Shown piece after piece: positions 1 to 9,091 of a stretch of DNA of 64,000 nucleotides; within the stretch, counting starts at the first letter, position 1; every line of letters starts with the position of its first letter. Location: the NCBI RefSeq assembly GCF_000765695.2, contig NZ_JRPB02000003.1, positions 62,001 to 126,000 on the forward strand, given 5' to 3'. The notes under the pieces were generated by a model. It was not told the origin of the DNA and ran no database searches. It saw only the letters and a list, made by a program, of their open reading frames with translations. The position numbers and the translations under genes were made by a program. The stretch comes from Helicobacter sp. MIT 11-5569. GTDB lineage: Bacteria; Campylobacterota; Campylobacteria; Campylobacterales; Helicobacteraceae.

Positions 1-1
1 A

Positions 2-3000
2 TATTTTTATGATGATTTAATGGGAAAGATTTTAGGGTATTCCTTTGCGCGTTTTAAAGAGTTAGAAAATCCAAGCAAAAATCTTTTTGAGTTTTTAAGC
101 AATATCAACACGCTTTTAAGAGAAGAGTTAGAGCCAACATTATTTGCACAAGGAAGACCTTTAAGGGATGCAGATATTTATGATTTTGCAAGCGTTAGTA
201 TCAAAAGCGGAACACCAAGCAATGAAACTTCAGAGCTATTAGATTTATTACCAGCTCTTAAAGAAAAAGCTAAGAGTTTTGAAGCATACAGGCAAACACT
301 CAATGAAGCAAATAATCCTAATCCAAAAGCAAATCTTACACAAGAGATTCCACAAGATTTGCAAAAAGCATGGCTAAAAGAGTTTAATTTAAAAAGCATT
401 GATGAGGATTACAAAGTAAATTTTAATCCTACAATTACAAAAATCTTAGACAATGAGGGCGTAAAAGAAGTAAAAATTACAAAAGGTAGCTTAGAGAAGC
501 TTCTCGCAGAAAATCGCACAAAATACCTAGATAGAATTAAACCTATACTTTTAGAACCTGATAGAATCGTTAAACAAGATGAGAATGTATTTATTTTTGC
601 AAAAGATTTTGGAGAGATAAAGTATTTTACAAGTGTAGTTAAAAATCAGCAAGGAGAATGGATTATAAGCTCAAATGCTCCAAAATCACATAATGGACTT
701 GAGAATAAAATCAAAAATGGTGGAGTGGAGATTTATAACAAAAATCAAGCGGACAATCAGATTAACGCTCTTGCCCCTTACGATGATATAGCTAAATCTA
801 ATACCAAGCTTGATAACCCTAATTCTACCACAAACGCCATTACAAAACAAGAAGCGCAAGAGATTCCACAAAATACGCAAAGTTTGCAACCAAAAGAGAA
901 TACACTTCGTCATTATGAGGCTTTAGCCGAAGAATCTAAAGCCTTAGATATTTCGGGCTTTCGCCCTCAATATGACAAAGTAGAAGCAAACACCGCGCTA
1001 ACACAGCGCGCAAACACGATTCCGCATTTCCAGCCTGATGAAATCATAGATGTAGAATTTATCGCACAAGAACCAAATATCACTAAGCGCATAGAATACA
1101 AAAGGCACAATGCAAGAGCGAAAACGATTCAAGACCTACAAGAGCAGTTAAAGAGCATTGACGCACAAGCGACACAAAAAATCAACAATGGAGATAGTGC
1201 GGAGTTTTTCTTGAAAAAATACCAAAATGTAGAATCTAAACTCAAAGAGCTAGAAAACAAGCAAGGGATTCCACAAACTACCAAAGCACAAGAGATTCCA
1301 AATATCCACACATTAAGGCAAAATACAAGAACAATGCTTAAAGAACGCGTGAATAAGGAAATTATCAACAAAAACACAGAAGAAGTAGCAGTGCTTACTA
1401 ATAAAGGAATCGCAAAAATGCTAAGCGATAAAGCGGTGCAAAAAAGTGTGGATAATGGTTTTACTAAGGAAGCACATTTTAAAGCAGTGGAACAAGTAGA
1501 ATCGCTATTTGCAAATGCTACAAAAGCAACAAGCCAAATAGATAAAGCGGATAAAAACCTAACCATACACCGCTATAATGCACCTTTTGAAAATGCAAAC
1601 GCACTTTTAACATTAAAAGAGTATAAGCTAAATGGAAAGAAAATTTATAGTTTGGAGTTAGAAAATTTAAGTGCCATTAAGTTTAATCCTAGTGGCAAGG
1701 ACTTAATGGAGCAATTACCAAAGTCAAAAGATGCAGACACCACAAACTTCCACACGCCCATTGATAATTCTGAACCTAATTCTACCACAAACCAAAATCA
1801 AAATCAAAAATGGCAATCCTTTTATAAAGAGAATCTCCAAAGACAATTAGAAACATTAAATGCCAATGAAAAGTATTTGACAGGGATAGGCAAAAACTAC
1901 GATAAAGCAAGCTTTGCAAAAACTAGACAAGACCTAGAACAAGAAATACAAAACTTAAAAACAAGAGATTTTAAAGACCTAGAAATCAATGATAATGATT
2001 TACTATTCTTAAAAGAAATTGCAAAGCGGGATAAAACCGATAACAATCACACTATAAGGGCTTTAAAACTTAAGGGTAAAGATAAGGAATGGGTAGAAAA
2101 AGAACTTAAAAGGGGTAAGGAATTATTTGCACAATATAGAAAAAGAATAGAAATATCTTTAAACGTTTCACCTCTCAAAGAGTTTGGCACAAACTACGCG
2201 GAGTTTTACCACGATGGGCAAGGGGCAATCCATAAACTTATAGCAGAATCGCAAGACTTTGCTAAGAGCGGAGAAAAGGGAGAGTTTAACGCACAAGTCG
2301 CAGGAGCATTCCACAAAGAGGGCTTAGGGGATATTGATTTGGTATGGGGCAAAGTAACCGATAAAGAAAAGCATAAAGGGTATGGCTTAGCACATATCAT
2401 AGACAAACACCCCGAACTTGATTTAAACTTGATTCCAGAGATTATAGAGAAAGGGAAACTTATAAATAACAATGGAGTTAGCACTATTTGGCATAAAGGG
2501 GAAAATGGAGAATATTATAAAGTTGGACTATCTAAAGGGCTTAATGGAGAGAGCGAGAATAATTGGTTAATAACAGCCTATGAAGCTGTAAGAGAAAAAG
2601 ACAAGACTTTCGGCGATGCCCTTTTTACTGACAAGCGTCCCTTATCAAACTCTAAAACAGATTCTACCACAAATCCCATAAAAGAGGAAGCAATTAAAGC
2701 AAACAATACACAAGAACCTTTAGAAGTTGATTTAAAGCAACGCTTAGAGAATGCAGGACTAAAAGAAAAGACACAGATTATTGCAGAAGAGCTAAGCAAG
2801 CAAGAACAAAAGCTAAATGATGAAATAGAAAGATTAACCAAGATTGAGAAAAATAAGGAATTTTTGCCTTTTGAGATTGAGGAGAAAATTAGAGAGCTTG
2901 AACAAAATAAATTCTACAAAGATTTTACGCAAGAAGAAATGAAAGATAAAGCTATTGCTAGGCTAGGATTAGAGCTTTATCGGCAGATATTAGACTTAAA

Positions 3001-6000
3001 AAAGCAAAGAAACAAAATACATTCTAATGTTATTTCTTTAAGGGGGAGATTAGAAAGGCTTAGTAATCCAAAATATGAAGCAGGTTGGGATTATATCCTT
3101 TATCATCTACAACAAGATGTTACAAAGCTAGAAAAGAAAGTTTTAAAAGGCTTTAAAGATTCTATTAAAGAAAGAGAACTCACCTATAAAATCGCAACAA
3201 AAGAGGGAGAGAGTAGAGCAAGAAAGCTTTTTAATAGCTTTAATCCCGATGATGAACAAAAAGAACTTTTTGAGAGAATCTTGCCAGTAGCGCAAAAGTT
3301 AGATGTAGAAGTTAAACAAGCAATCAATAACGAGTTTTTATCAAAACAAGCAGATGGTGTGTATTACACACAGCAAAATAGTGTTAGAGTAAAAAATAAT
3401 AGAATCTCACAAGAAAAAGGTAAGGTATTTTTACATGAGCTTATCCATAGCGTAACAAGTCGAGCAATGATTGCTTATGAAAGCGGGAATAAACAATTAT
3501 TAAAGCCTAATCAAATCACTGCGATGGAAAATATACAAAACCTTTATAAAGAAGTGCATAAAAACCATAAAGATTTAGGCTTTGACGCTTATGAGGGCTT
3601 TAACAATGGATTTAATGGGGATTATGGATTAAAAAATACTCATGAGTTTGTCGCAGAGCTTAGCAATCCAGTCTTTAGAGAAAAACTTAAGAAAGTAGGT
3701 GTGTTTGAGAAGCTAATCGATAATATTTTAAGGCTTTTTGTCAGTGCTAAAGATGCCTTTTTGTTAAAAAGAAATAATGCTTATGAGAGCTTAAAAAAGA
3801 ATCTCTATACAATCATAGATAATTATAGCGATGATTTTACTTCTGCTTATAATAAAGCGGGGGTTAAAGATGTGGAATTAGTGCAAGAGAAGCTGGAGCA
3901 AATTAAAGCTAAAACAATTAATGCAGTAGATAGCTTTGCAAAATCCCAAAGATTCCAAAATTTAAGCAAAGATAAACAACAAGCAATTCTAAGCCTAAAA
4001 GAGATTGAACCTGCTTTAATGCCCCAAAATATTACAAAACAAGATTTAGACAATCTTATCAATCATTTTAATAGCAAACAAGACAAAGAAACAAGAGAAT
4101 ATTATTTAAAACTCTTAAATGATACAAAAGAGAATCCGCATATTGTTTTGGAAACTTTGGGTAAAAATGGAGAAGCGCGCAAAGAATATATCAAAGCCTA
4201 TCAACACCTAGAAAATAAAGACTTGTATTATATTGCTATCACACAAGAGAATGATAAAATTAATATCACTGCATATCCAACAACACAAGTAAAAAAGGTG
4301 ATTAACGATATAGAAAGAAGCAAAGAAGTCTCAAGTAGCGGAGGCTCTTTAGGGAATGCAACAAACCGCCAAGCTGACAAAGTCCAAAGCCCTAAACTTG
4401 TAAATGAAATTATACCACAAGAAACCCTAGATAAAGTCAAAAGTAAATTTAAATATGATGAGCAAAAAGCAAAGGATTTAATGCAGTGGCATAAGGATTC
4501 CTCCCCTTTAACCAAAGATGAGCAAGGATTGCCAAAGGTGTTTTATCATGGGAGTGGAGATGCATTTGGATTTGAAGTTTTTAAGCCTAGTGCAGCAGAT
4601 GAAGTAGAGGCAATTTATTTTAGCACTAGCAAAAAAGTAGCTAAAAGCTATGAGCAAATGGGTTATACAAATGGTGGAATCTATAAGTGTTTTTTAAATA
4701 TGAAAAATCCTTTAGTTCTTGATTTTAAAAACAATGGTTATGACCAAATGAAATACGCTAAAGCCTTAAATAAAGCAAAGGAAAATGGCAATGATGGCGT
4801 TATTATTAAAAATGTTTTTGATGATACGGGTGGATATTATGACAGCAATGGAACTTTTAAAGATATTCCTAGCGCACATACTTATATCGTCTTTAATCCC
4901 AACCAAATTAAAGCAGTGGATAATATCGGTGCTTACAAGGATTCTAAAGGGGAGATTATCGGAGGTGTAGAAAATGCCAAAGAGGCTTTAAAAGAAGGTG
5001 AAGTAATCAAAGATAAACAAGAATCTTTGCAAACTTATCGCACAAAAGAAGAAAAAGAAAATTTTGTAAAAAATTATGATTTTGAAAAAGGAGCGGTAGA
5101 GATTCCAAAAGAAGTGAATATTAAAGAATTTTTAGAATCCGCAAACAATTTTAAAAATAAAGAAAACTTTATCAAACACTTACAAAACAAAGAAGATTCA
5201 CAAAGCAGGTTAGCTTATTTAAACCTTATAGAACCTACATTTAAAGAACCGAATATAAAACTAATCAATGGAGAAAGAGAAACTTATATCAAAGCCTTTA
5301 AGAGCGGTAATAATATCTATGAAATGCTTATTACGCAAGAGGGAGGCAAGACACTTATTACAAGTATTCCTACAACGCGTTTAGCCTATGTAAAAACAAA
5401 AATAAAAAATGCTGACCTTATCCAAACTTTTACCAGCCAAGATAGCAAAGACATAATGCCGAGTGGGCTACCTAACCCTAATTCTACCACAAAAAACATA
5501 AATCACAGCTATTTTAACGAATCTTCTCCAAATATCTATCAATCTAACCCCCACATAGGAAGCGGGTTAGTTGGTGGAAGTGTAGCGGGAGTTGAGCAAG
5601 ACGAGCAAGGGAATCTAACCTTTGACCCTACAAAATTTGCGCTTGGATTCTTAGGGGGTGCAGCAGGGAGTAAAGCAGTAGCAAAAGGCTTTGGCTACAT
5701 AAAACAGAATCCTAAGCTAAAAGAAGCAGTGGTAAAAGAGCTTGCGCAATCCCTTAAGCTAGGCTTTGAAAAAGCAAGTCAAAAATATCCAATTCTACAA
5801 ACCTTACAACCGCGCTATATCGTGCAAAATGAAAAAGGTAGAATCGCACAAGCTAAGGCGATAGTGGGGGAGATAGAGAAAAAGGAGACCTACCAACAAA
5901 GAGAGCACACAAAAGAGCTTTTAAATGCTTTGATAGGCAAGGATATAGTCAATGAAAATGATGGGAGAGTAGCGCAAGTCTCACGCAAAAATATCGCAAA

Positions 6001-6517
6001 AATGACAAGCGATAAGGCAATATCTAAAAGTGTGGCAAATGGTTTTAGCGAGTTGGAACATTTTAGCGCGGTGCAAGATATAGAAAAGCTCTACAAAAGA
6101 GCTGTTTTAAAAGAAACCACAGATGACAAGCAGGGCGAAAGTTACCTAAAAATACATCGCTATTGTGCAGATATAGATAATAACACACAAGCAAAAATCA
6201 CACTTAAAGAAACAATAGAACACGGAAATAAAATTTATACTTTAGAATTAGAGGAATTAAATGCCCCTAAGAAGCAAGTGCATAGCCAAGCCATAGGGGA
6301 GCAATTTCCTAAGTCTAGGAAACCAGAGCCTATGCACCCTGATACGCCCTTAGAAAATCCTAATACAATTATACCACAAGAAACCCTAGAAGCAAAAAGA
6401 GAAGTATTAAAAAGACTGCAAAATGCAAAAGAGATAAAAGCACGAGATTCAGAGGGGATTTCGTCCGCACAGAGTTATACCTTGCCCTCAACTCAATCTA
6501 ATTCTACCAAAAAGTGA
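2..6517 (+). CDS. Giant phage polyvalent protein, 5' end outside window
   Basis: The frame is open to the left edge and the first ATG (20) has no ribosome binding site, so the true N-terminus lies upstream; residue numbers here count from 20. I see several modules: a PBECR2-like (phage Barnase/EndoU/ColicinE5/RelE-like) segment at about 135-245, an LPD3-like segment at about 439-550, a PBECR3-like segment at about 719-874, a zincin-like segment with HELIH at 1139-1143, a PBECR2-like repeat at about 1372-1430, an ADP-ribosyltransferase-like domain at about 1477-1648 (VFYHGS, YFSTSKKVA, FNPNQIKAVDNIG), another PBECR2-like repeat at about 1690-1790, a Gly-rich hydrophobic stretch near 1850-1895 and a second LPD3-like copy at about 1972-2080. 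Such proteins are known in phages and conjugative elements and are thought to be injected to counter host functions. Domain names come from recognised sequence patterns, not a search; enzyme activities are inferred. Confidence 0.8.
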   Translation, partial: YFYDDLMGKILGYSFARFKELENPSKNLFEFLSNINTLLREELEPTLFAQGRPLRDADIYDFASVSIKSGTPSNETSELLDLLPALKEKAKSFEAYRQTLNEANNPNPKANLTQEIPQDLQKAWLKEFNLKSIDEDYKVNFNPTITKILDNEGVKEVKITKGSLEKLLAENRTKYLDRIKPILLEPDRIVKQDENVFIFAKDFGEIKYFTSVVKNQQGEWIISSNAPKSHNGLENKIKNGGVEIYNKNQADNQINALAPYDDIAKSNTKLDNPNSTTNAITKQEAQEIPQNTQSLQPKENTLRHYEALAEESKALDISGFRPQYDKVEANTALTQRANTIPHFQPDEIIDVEFIAQEPNITKRIEYKRHNARAKTIQDLQEQLKSIDAQATQKINNGDSAEFFLKKYQNVESKLKELENKQGIPQTTKAQEIPNIHTLRQNTRTMLKERVNKEIINKNTEEVAVLTNKGIAKMLSDKAVQKSVDNGFTKEAHFKAVEQVESLFANATKATSQIDKADKNLTIHRYNAPFENANALLTLKEYKLNGKKIYSLELENLSAIKFNPSGKDLMEQLPKSKDADTTNFHTPIDNSEPNSTTNQNQNQKWQSFYKENLQRQLETLNANEKYLTGIGKNYDKASFAKTRQDLEQEIQNLKTRDFKDLEINDNDLLFLKEIAKRDKTDNNHTIRALKLKGKDKEWVEKELKRGKELFAQYRKRIEISLNVSPLKEFGTNYAEFYHDGQGAIHKLIAESQDFAKSGEKGEFNAQVAGAFHKEGLGDIDLVWGKVTDKEKHKGYGLAHIIDKHPELDLNLIPEIIEKGKLINNNGVSTIWHKGENGEYYKVGLSKGLNGESENNWLITAYEAVREKDKTFGDALFTDKRPLSNSKTDSTTNPIKEEAIKANNTQEPLEVDLKQRLENAGLKEKTQIIAEELSKQEQKLNDEIERLTKIEKNKEFLPFEIEEKIRELEQNKFYKDFTQEEMKDKAIARLGLELYRQILDLKKQRNKIHSNVISLRGRLERLSNPKYEAGWDYILYHLQQDVTKLEKKVLKGFKDSIKERELTYKIATKEGESRARKLFNSFNPDDEQKELFERILPVAQKLDVEVKQAINNEFLSKQADGVYYTQQNSVRVKNNRISQEKGKVFLHELIHSVTSRAMIAYESGNKQLLKPNQITAMENIQNLYKEVHKNHKDLGFDAYEGFNNGFNGDYGLKNTHEFVAELSNPVFREKLKKVGVFEKLIDNILRLFVSAKDAFLLKRNNAYESLKKNLYTIIDNYSDDFTSAYNKAGVKDVELVQEKLEQIKAKTINAVDSFAKSQRFQNLSKDKQQAILSLKEIEPALMPQNITKQDLDNLINHFNSKQDKETREYYLKLLNDTKENPHIVLETLGKNGEARKEYIKAYQHLENKDLYYIAITQENDKINITAYPTTQVKKVINDIERSKEVSSSGGSLGNATNRQADKVQSPKLVNEIIPQETLDKVKSKFKYDEQKAKDLMQWHKDSSPLTKDEQGLPKVFYHGSGDAFGFEVFKPSAADEVEAIYFSTSKKVAKSYEQMGYTNGGIYKCFLNMKNPLVLDFKNNGYDQMKYAKALNKAKENGNDGVIIKNVFDDTGGYYDSNGTFKDIPSAHTYIVFNPNQIKAVDNIGAYKDSKGEIIGGVENAKEALKEGEVIKDKQESLQTYRTKEEKENFVKNYDFEKGAVEIPKEVNIKEFLESANNFKNKENFIKHLQNKEDSQSRLAYLNLIEPTFKEPNIKLINGERETYIKAFKSGNNIYEMLITQEGGKTLITSIPTTRLAYVKTKIKNADLIQTFTSQDSKDIMPSGLPNPNSTTKNINHSYFNESSPNIYQSNPHIGSGLVGGSVAGVEQDEQGNLTFDPTKFALGFLGGAAGSKAVAKGFGYIKQNPKLKEAVVKELAQSLKLGFEKASQKYPILQTLQPRYIVQNEKGRIAQAKAIVGEIEKKETYQQREHTKELLNALIGKDIVNENDGRVAQVSRKNIAKMTSDKAISKSVANGFSELEHFSAVQDIEKLYKRAVLKETTDDKQGESYLKIHRYCADIDNNTQAKITLKETIEHGNKIYTLELEELNAPKKQVHSQAIGEQFPKSRKPEPMHPDTPLENPNTIIPQETLEAKREVLKRLQNAKEIKARDSEGISSAQSYTLPSTQSNSTKK

Positions 6518-6523
6518 GACAAA

Positions 6524-7399
6524 ATGCAAACATTATTCGATACAAGTGAAAGCATAAAATATTTTAAAGCTCCTCCACTTCCCTTTATGGGCAATAAGAA
6601 AAACGCATTAAAGCTTGTAGAAAGTCTCATAAAGGAGATTAGAGCTAAATATAATGAACAAGATTTAATCTTTTTGGATTGTTTTGGTGGAAGCGGGTTT
6701 TTATCCCATACTTTTAAATATCATCTTCCTAATGCGCGTGTGATTTATAATGATTATGATGATTATTTAGATAGGGTAAAAAACGCAAAAACCACAGAGG
6801 AAATCTTAGGTAGAATTAGCGCATTAGTAACTTCCCCAAAAAACGCAAAAATCACAGAAGAGAAAAAGCAAAAGATAATCAGTATTTTAGAAGAATATGA
6901 GCAAAGAGGACAAAAGATTGATTATGTTTCTATTAGTTCTTTTGTCCTTTTTCAAGGTAATTATGCAAAAGACTTAACTAAACTTAAAAAAGCTCAATTT
7001 TATTATAAATTTGGTTCTATCAAAAAAGAAACACGCGGGTATTTGACTGGTGTGGAAGCTGTAAAAATGGATTTTAAAGCAATGATCGAAAAGTATAAAG
7101 CAGAAGCAAAGATAAGTGGTAAGATTGCCTTTTTGATTTTAGACCCACCATATTTACAGACAAATACAGATGTTTATAACACAGAATTTTATAGATTACC
7201 TCAATTTTTAGAATTGATTGATAGAATCGAAAAACCTTTTATGCTGTTCTCATCGCTTAAAAGTGATATTGTTGATTTTCTTGCTTGGTATGATAGATTA
7301 AATCCCAAGCTAAAAGGGCGCAAGATTAGAAGCTATAATCTTTGTGATGTTTATTCATCAGTGATTCCAAAAACTGATTTTTGCTTTTATGAAATCTAA
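6524..7399 (+). CDS. Phage D12-class adenine-specific DNA methyltransferase
   Basis: This 291-residue protein would methylate adenine N6 in a short DNA target. It shows the Dam/D12 layout: FMGNKK at 21-26, the SAM-binding motif DCFGGSG at 52-58 and the catalytic DPPY at 207-210. It starts 6 nt after the polyvalent gene stops, so the two are probably cotranscribed. No cognate restriction gene is adjacent; orphan methylases of this kind are common in phages and can protect phage DNA or alter host regulation. The target sequence cannot be read from the protein. Confidence 0.88.
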   Translation: MQTLFDTSESIKYFKAPPLPFMGNKKNALKLVESLIKEIRAKYNEQDLIFLDCFGGSGFLSHTFKYHLPNARVIYNDYDDYLDRVKNAKTTEEILGRISALVTSPKNAKITEEKKQKIISILEEYEQRGQKIDYVSISSFVLFQGNYAKDLTKLKKAQFYYKFGSIKKETRGYLTGVEAVKMDFKAMIEKYKAEAKISGKIAFLILDPPYLQTNTDVYNTEFYRLPQFLELIDRIEKPFMLFSSLKSDIVDFLAWYDRLNPKLKGRKIRSYNLCDVYSSVIPKTDFCFYEI

Positions 7400-7466
7400 G
7401 ACCACAAAACCTTGTAAAACTTCAAATTCAAGCATAGGTAGTAGAATCGCAAACAGGAGTATTGGT

Positions 7467-7495
7467 TAAAGATTTAAAATGCAAGCCAATCTTTA
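7467..7495 (+). terminator. Hairpin downstream of the methylase gene
   Basis: TAAAGATT at 7467-7474 is perfectly complementary to AATCTTTA at 7488-7495 with a 13-nt loop. It sits in the 137-nt gap after the methylase. There is no clear T-tract, so it is a weak intrinsic terminator at best and could be another regulatory stem. Confidence 0.3.
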
Positions 7496-7536
7496 AGAAT
7501 TGTGTGTTAGAATCGCACCATTAAGTTTGGAGAGAT

Positions 7537-8061
7537 ATGATGAAAGGGAGTGCATTAGATTTTTTAAATTTAGGCAAGTTTTCTGTATCTTTAGCATGCG
7601 TTTTAATGCTGGAAGCAGGAAAGCTAAATGCAAATTATGTCGAAAGTTATAAAGCACCAAAATCCACAAAAACACAAACTATTAGCGAAGTCAAACCAAA
7701 TAAAAATTATGTAGATTTATGTAATAAAATTTATGAATCTAATACTTTCCTATGTCTCAATTTTTTACAAAATCAAACATTCTTAGAAGACACCATACAA
7801 AGACAACAAGTAAAAAAACATATTAAACTTTTGCAAAAAGTGATTAATGTAGCAGATGAAAGAATCAAAGCGGGCGGAATCCATGCAGAGTATAACCAAA
7901 AAGTTTTTTACTCTTCTGTTGCTATTAAAAACATATTAAAAGAAATTTGTGATGAAAATTTTATGCGTATTGTTGGCGCATATCAAGGGGATTTAGAAAA
8001 TTTTGATATTATCGCTTATGCTAAGGGTGTTTTAAAGGCTGAAAATGAGTTGCGAGGATAG
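7537..8061 (+). CDS. Unrecognised phage protein, 174 aa
   Basis: I do not recognise a family. A ggagag ribosome binding site precedes two adjacent ATG codons (7537, 7540). The N-terminus contains a short hydrophobic stretch (about residues 13-28) that could be a weak signal sequence or membrane anchor; the rest is charged and probably helical, with four Cys. It overlaps the next gene by 17 nt, so the two are likely translated together. The pair lies between the methylase and the first late-promoter motif, outside the promoter-defined structural units, which could mean an accessory rather than a virion role. Confidence 0.6.
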   Translation: MMKGSALDFLNLGKFSVSLACVLMLEAGKLNANYVESYKAPKSTKTQTISEVKPNKNYVDLCNKIYESNTFLCLNFLQNQTFLEDTIQRQQVKKHIKLLQKVINVADERIKAGGIHAEYNQKVFYSSVAIKNILKEICDENFMRIVGAYQGDLENFDIIAYAKGVLKAENELRG

Positions 8062-8350
8062 TTATGCAATAGAGTCTTATTTAAGAACAAGATTTTATGT
8101 TATTTTAAAAGACAAGCAAAGAGATGAAAAGTTGCAAGAGTATTTATGTAGCTTTGTTTTAGTTTATTGGGATAGCATTGTTAAAACATATTCCAAAGAT
8201 ATAGTTACTTTTTTAAGTAGGGTTTTTGGAGTATCTATAGAAATGATAAAAATCTATTTGGAAGCTTTAGAAGAATACAAAAATGTGCCCGATGCTAGAA
8301 ATGCGTGTTTGAGTGTCAAAATAAATAGATTATGCAAAGTGCGCTTCTAA
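8045..8350 (+). CDS. Unrecognised small phage protein, 101 aa
   Basis: A mostly helical, Cys- and Tyr-rich protein without a family I recognise. Its start lies inside the end of the preceding gene (17-nt overlap), which suggests coupled translation and a joint function. The gap that follows (8351-8499) contains the first copy of the phage late-promoter motif, so this gene ends a transcription unit. Confidence 0.55.
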   Translation: MSCEDSYAIESYLRTRFYVILKDKQRDEKLQEYLCSFVLVYWDSIVKTYSKDIVTFLSRVFGVSIEMIKIYLEALEEYKNVPDARNACLSVKINRLCKVRF

Positions 8351-8429
8351 ATCTCTCGCATAATCGCTGATATTTATTTAAATAAATATTCTAATAACTT
8401 CACATTATCCCTAATTTGCAAAGCCTATT

Positions 8430-8466
8430 TTTTAACCCTTTTTTAGCAATCCCAAAAATGTAAAAA
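8430..8466 (+). promoter_or_regulatory. Phage late promoter motif, copy 1
   Basis: TTTTAACCCTTTTTTAG occupies 8430-8446 and a -10-like TAAAAA starts at 8461, 31 nt after the motif start. The scaffold gene begins at 8500. The motif recurs four more times upstream of phage gene blocks with nearly the same spacing, which is the evidence for a promoter. Confidence 0.6.
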
Positions 8467-8499
8467 TGCTCCAAAATTTACAACAAGGAGTTTTTTACT

Positions 8500-9081
8500 A
8501 TGGAAAACAATCCATCGTCGCCACAGCTAGAGGATAATCCCTATGATACAACAAGTGATGAGCAAGAGCTAAGCGGCTTAGAAAATGAAATTAGCCAACT
8601 CGAGCAAGCTTTAGAGCAAAATGGCTCAACATATCTTGCAGAGAGTTTGACCGATGAAGATAAAGAAATGTTTTTTGATAATCCACAAGCGTTTTTTCAA
8701 ACAATGATGCAACGTATTAATGGATTCTATCAAGAGCAAATCGGAAGCAAAAGGGAGAGAGTAACACAGCTGCAAGAGGGTATCGCGCAAAAGAAAAGCA
8801 ACGCGCAATTCTACCAAGCAGAAAAAGACTTCGCGCAAACGCATAGTGATGTAAGTGCAGATGAGCTAATGGCGTATGCACAAGAGAGCTTGCCACCAAA
8901 GGTGCTAAGAGAGATTGGGAAACTCCAACCCTTAGAAGCATTAAACGCAATCTATGAACACTATATGCTAGAAAACAAAGCACAAGAGCCAGAGCTACCA
9001 AAACAAGCAAGCGGAAGTGAAATTGATGCAAATAGCATAGATGCAAATAGCAATGATACAGATTATTTTAACAGAGCATAA
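8500..9081 (+). CDS. Probable capsid scaffolding protein
   Basis: The 193-residue acidic protein is predicted to be mostly alpha-helical with coiled-coil segments at about 25-45 and 70-110, typical of scaffolds that guide procapsid assembly and then leave. It lies directly before the major capsid gene (11-nt gap), the usual scaffold position in tailed phages. An aaggag ribosome binding site precedes the ATG. The C-terminus carries a short internal repeat (DANSIDANSND). The assignment rests on position, size and composition; no catalytic motif is expected. Confidence 0.7.
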   Translation: MENNPSSPQLEDNPYDTTSDEQELSGLENEISQLEQALEQNGSTYLAESLTDEDKEMFFDNPQAFFQTMMQRINGFYQEQIGSKRERVTQLQEGIAQKKSNAQFYQAEKDFAQTHSDVSADELMAYAQESLPPKVLREIGKLQPLEALNAIYEHYMLENKAQEPELPKQASGSEIDANSIDANSNDTDYFNRA

Positions 9082-9091
9082 GGAGTAAAAC

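Noticed and set aside
2206-2841. Minus-strand frames inside the polyvalent gene
   Set aside because: Long open frames on the opposite strand of a large AT-rich gene without ribosome sites or domain patterns.
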